From Candidatus Helarchaeota archaeon (GTDB lineage Archaea > Asgardarchaeota > Lokiarchaeia > Helarchaeales > HEL-GB-A): 6,533 bases of DNA. Under the pieces are notes generated by a model. It did no database searches, had not been told where the DNA came from, and saw only the letters and a list, made by a program, of their open reading frames with translations. Both the position numbers and the translations under genes were made by a program. The stretch covers positions 1 to 6,533 of the forward strand of contig JAEOSY010000129.1 in assembly GCA_016840125.1 (NCBI GenBank), in the 5' to 3' direction. Below, in pieces: positions 6,062 to 6,533 of this stretch. How positions within the stretch are numbered: the stretch's first letter is position 1; the number at the start of each line of letters is the position of its first letter.

Positions 6062-6207
6062 CTTGGCACCCTCATCCGAGGGCGGTTAGGCGTGCTCTCA
6101 ACAAGGTCGCGTTATAACCAGTACACCCGCTATGAAATGAAATGATTTTCGGGAGCTTCCGAGGTTGCGAGGATCGGGAAAGTTTCGTGGCGTTGCGAGA
6201 AACGAAT
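6062..6207. other. GC-rich, hairpin-rich intergenic stretch, possible structured RNA
   Basis: No ORF is seen. By my count 6061-6120 is about 60% G+C and the whole stretch stays well above its surroundings. Several stems can be drawn: CCCTC/GAGGG (6069-6073 with 6078-6082, 4-nt loop); GGCGT with ACACC plus GCG with CGC (6089-6093, 6082-6084 with 6123-6130), which pairs fully only on the minus strand because one pair is G-U there; CTTCCGA with TCGGGAAAG (6156-6162 with 6174-6182, two single-base bulges); and GTTTC/GAAAC (6182-6186 with 6199-6203). It could be a non-coding RNA gene, probably minus strand, or a leader or terminator region between the two minus genes. It does not match a tRNA, and only fragments recall 5S rRNA. 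Confidence 0.35.
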
Positions 6208-6231
6208 GGGAAATGTAAATCCCCCCTCCTC

Positions 6232-6516
6232 TCACAAATTCACTATAAATCGGTCCAATGTCTTTTGTCGTTTTAATAGAGATGTCGTGGATTTCTTATA
6301 GTTGTCTTGGTAGGAAGATCGGCGTACCAAGCACTGCGAGCATAGATATCTCGGACTAGCTTGGACTTTGCGTAGAGCTCGTTTTGATTTACCTACAACT
6401 CCACCTCGTTGAAAAAGTGTAATGATGACAAGCTGTGAGTTGATATGTTCGGAGATTATGTTATACTTAATACGTTGACGACAGTTCCAGCAGGGGCGGG
6501 AGGCAACGGTGTCCAA
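6232..6516 (-). CDS. Small basic protein with two CxxC knuckles, possibly partial
   Basis: Function not recognised. The reading frame has CWNC (C9, C12) and CSQC (C59, C62) separated by 46 residues, a plausible zinc-binding pair, with a basic middle (GKSKRALRKV) and a basic C-terminus (YKKSTTSLLKRQKTLDRF), so nucleic-acid or ribosome association is conceivable. The TTG at 6516 gives 94 aa, but it has no clear ribosome binding site and the frame stays open to the window edge (upstream codons read G-Y-L-K-L), so the true start may lie outside and the gene may be longer. It lies on the same strand as the Roadblock operon but is separated from it by about 250 nt with its own candidate promoter. 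The paired CxxC motifs are the main reason to believe in it; a chance ORF is not excluded. Confidence 0.5.
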   Translation of the reverse strand: MDTVASRPCWNCRQRIKYNIISEHINSQLVIITLFQRGGVVGKSKRALRKVQASPRYLCSQCLVRRSSYQDNYKKSTTSLLKRQKTLDRFIVNL

Positions 6517-6533
6517 CAGTTTAAGGTACCCCG

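Noticed and set aside
6082..6130. A tRNA gene (minus strand CTGGTTATAACGC resembles the D arm of archaeal tRNA-Val)
   Set aside because: No 5-bp anticodon stem follows and no GTTCRAAT-type T arm is present at a suitable distance.
6061..6207. A 5S rRNA gene on the minus strand
   Set aside because: CCCGATCC, CTCGGAAG, GTACTG and GCGACC occur in 5S-like order, but the conserved CCGAAC loop is broken, the spacing between the last elements is too long, and I could not pair the ends as helix I or find helix II. Kept only as a note in the structured-RNA finding.
1..6533. CRISPR arrays, insertion sequences or long repeats
   Set aside because: No regularly spaced repeats, transposase-like reading frames or long terminal inverted repeats were seen.

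Overview
The window comes from an archaeon, most probably an Asgard archaeon. The archaeal call rests on a transcription factor B (TFB) gene, GGTGA-type ribosome binding sites and a TATA-type promoter octamer (CTTATAAG). The Asgard call is an inference from the company of genes: an MglA/Ras-superfamily GTPase, a tandem Roadblock protein and a longin-like protein within 6 kb, beside a TFB with an unusual zinc ribbon. The DNA is AT-rich and gene-dense, and TTG start codons are frequent.

Layout from left to right. Positions 1-443 hold no convincing gene, only small inverted repeats and, at the right end, a promoter. A + strand pair follows: a longin-like protein of about 136 aa (459-869) and a TFB of about 316 aa (906-1856), only 36 nt apart. 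The TFB gene ends 18 nt from the end of a convergent minus-strand gene. The minus-strand cluster reads right to left: a tandem Roadblock/LC7 protein (5981-4986), an MglA-like small GTPase (4972 or 4960-4394), a zinc-ribbon plus winged-helix protein of unknown function (4353-3547), and a B12-binding-domain radical SAM protein (3479-1875). The gaps of 13-67 nt suggest one transcription unit, with a candidate promoter at 6054-6061. Upstream of that promoter is a GC-rich, hairpin-rich stretch (about 6062-6207) with no ORF. At the right edge lies a small basic protein with two CxxC knuckles (6232-6516, minus), which may continue out of the window.

How the genes may work together (inference): Roadblock next to an MglA-like GTPase repeats the bacterial MglB/MglA arrangement, in which the Roadblock protein regulates the GTPase. 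Here the pair is followed by a putative DNA- or RNA-binding zinc-ribbon/winged-helix protein and converges on a longin-TFB pair. The locus therefore mixes small-GTPase signalling modules with transcription factors, and a functional link between them is possible but not shown by sequence alone. The radical SAM gene may simply share the transcript.
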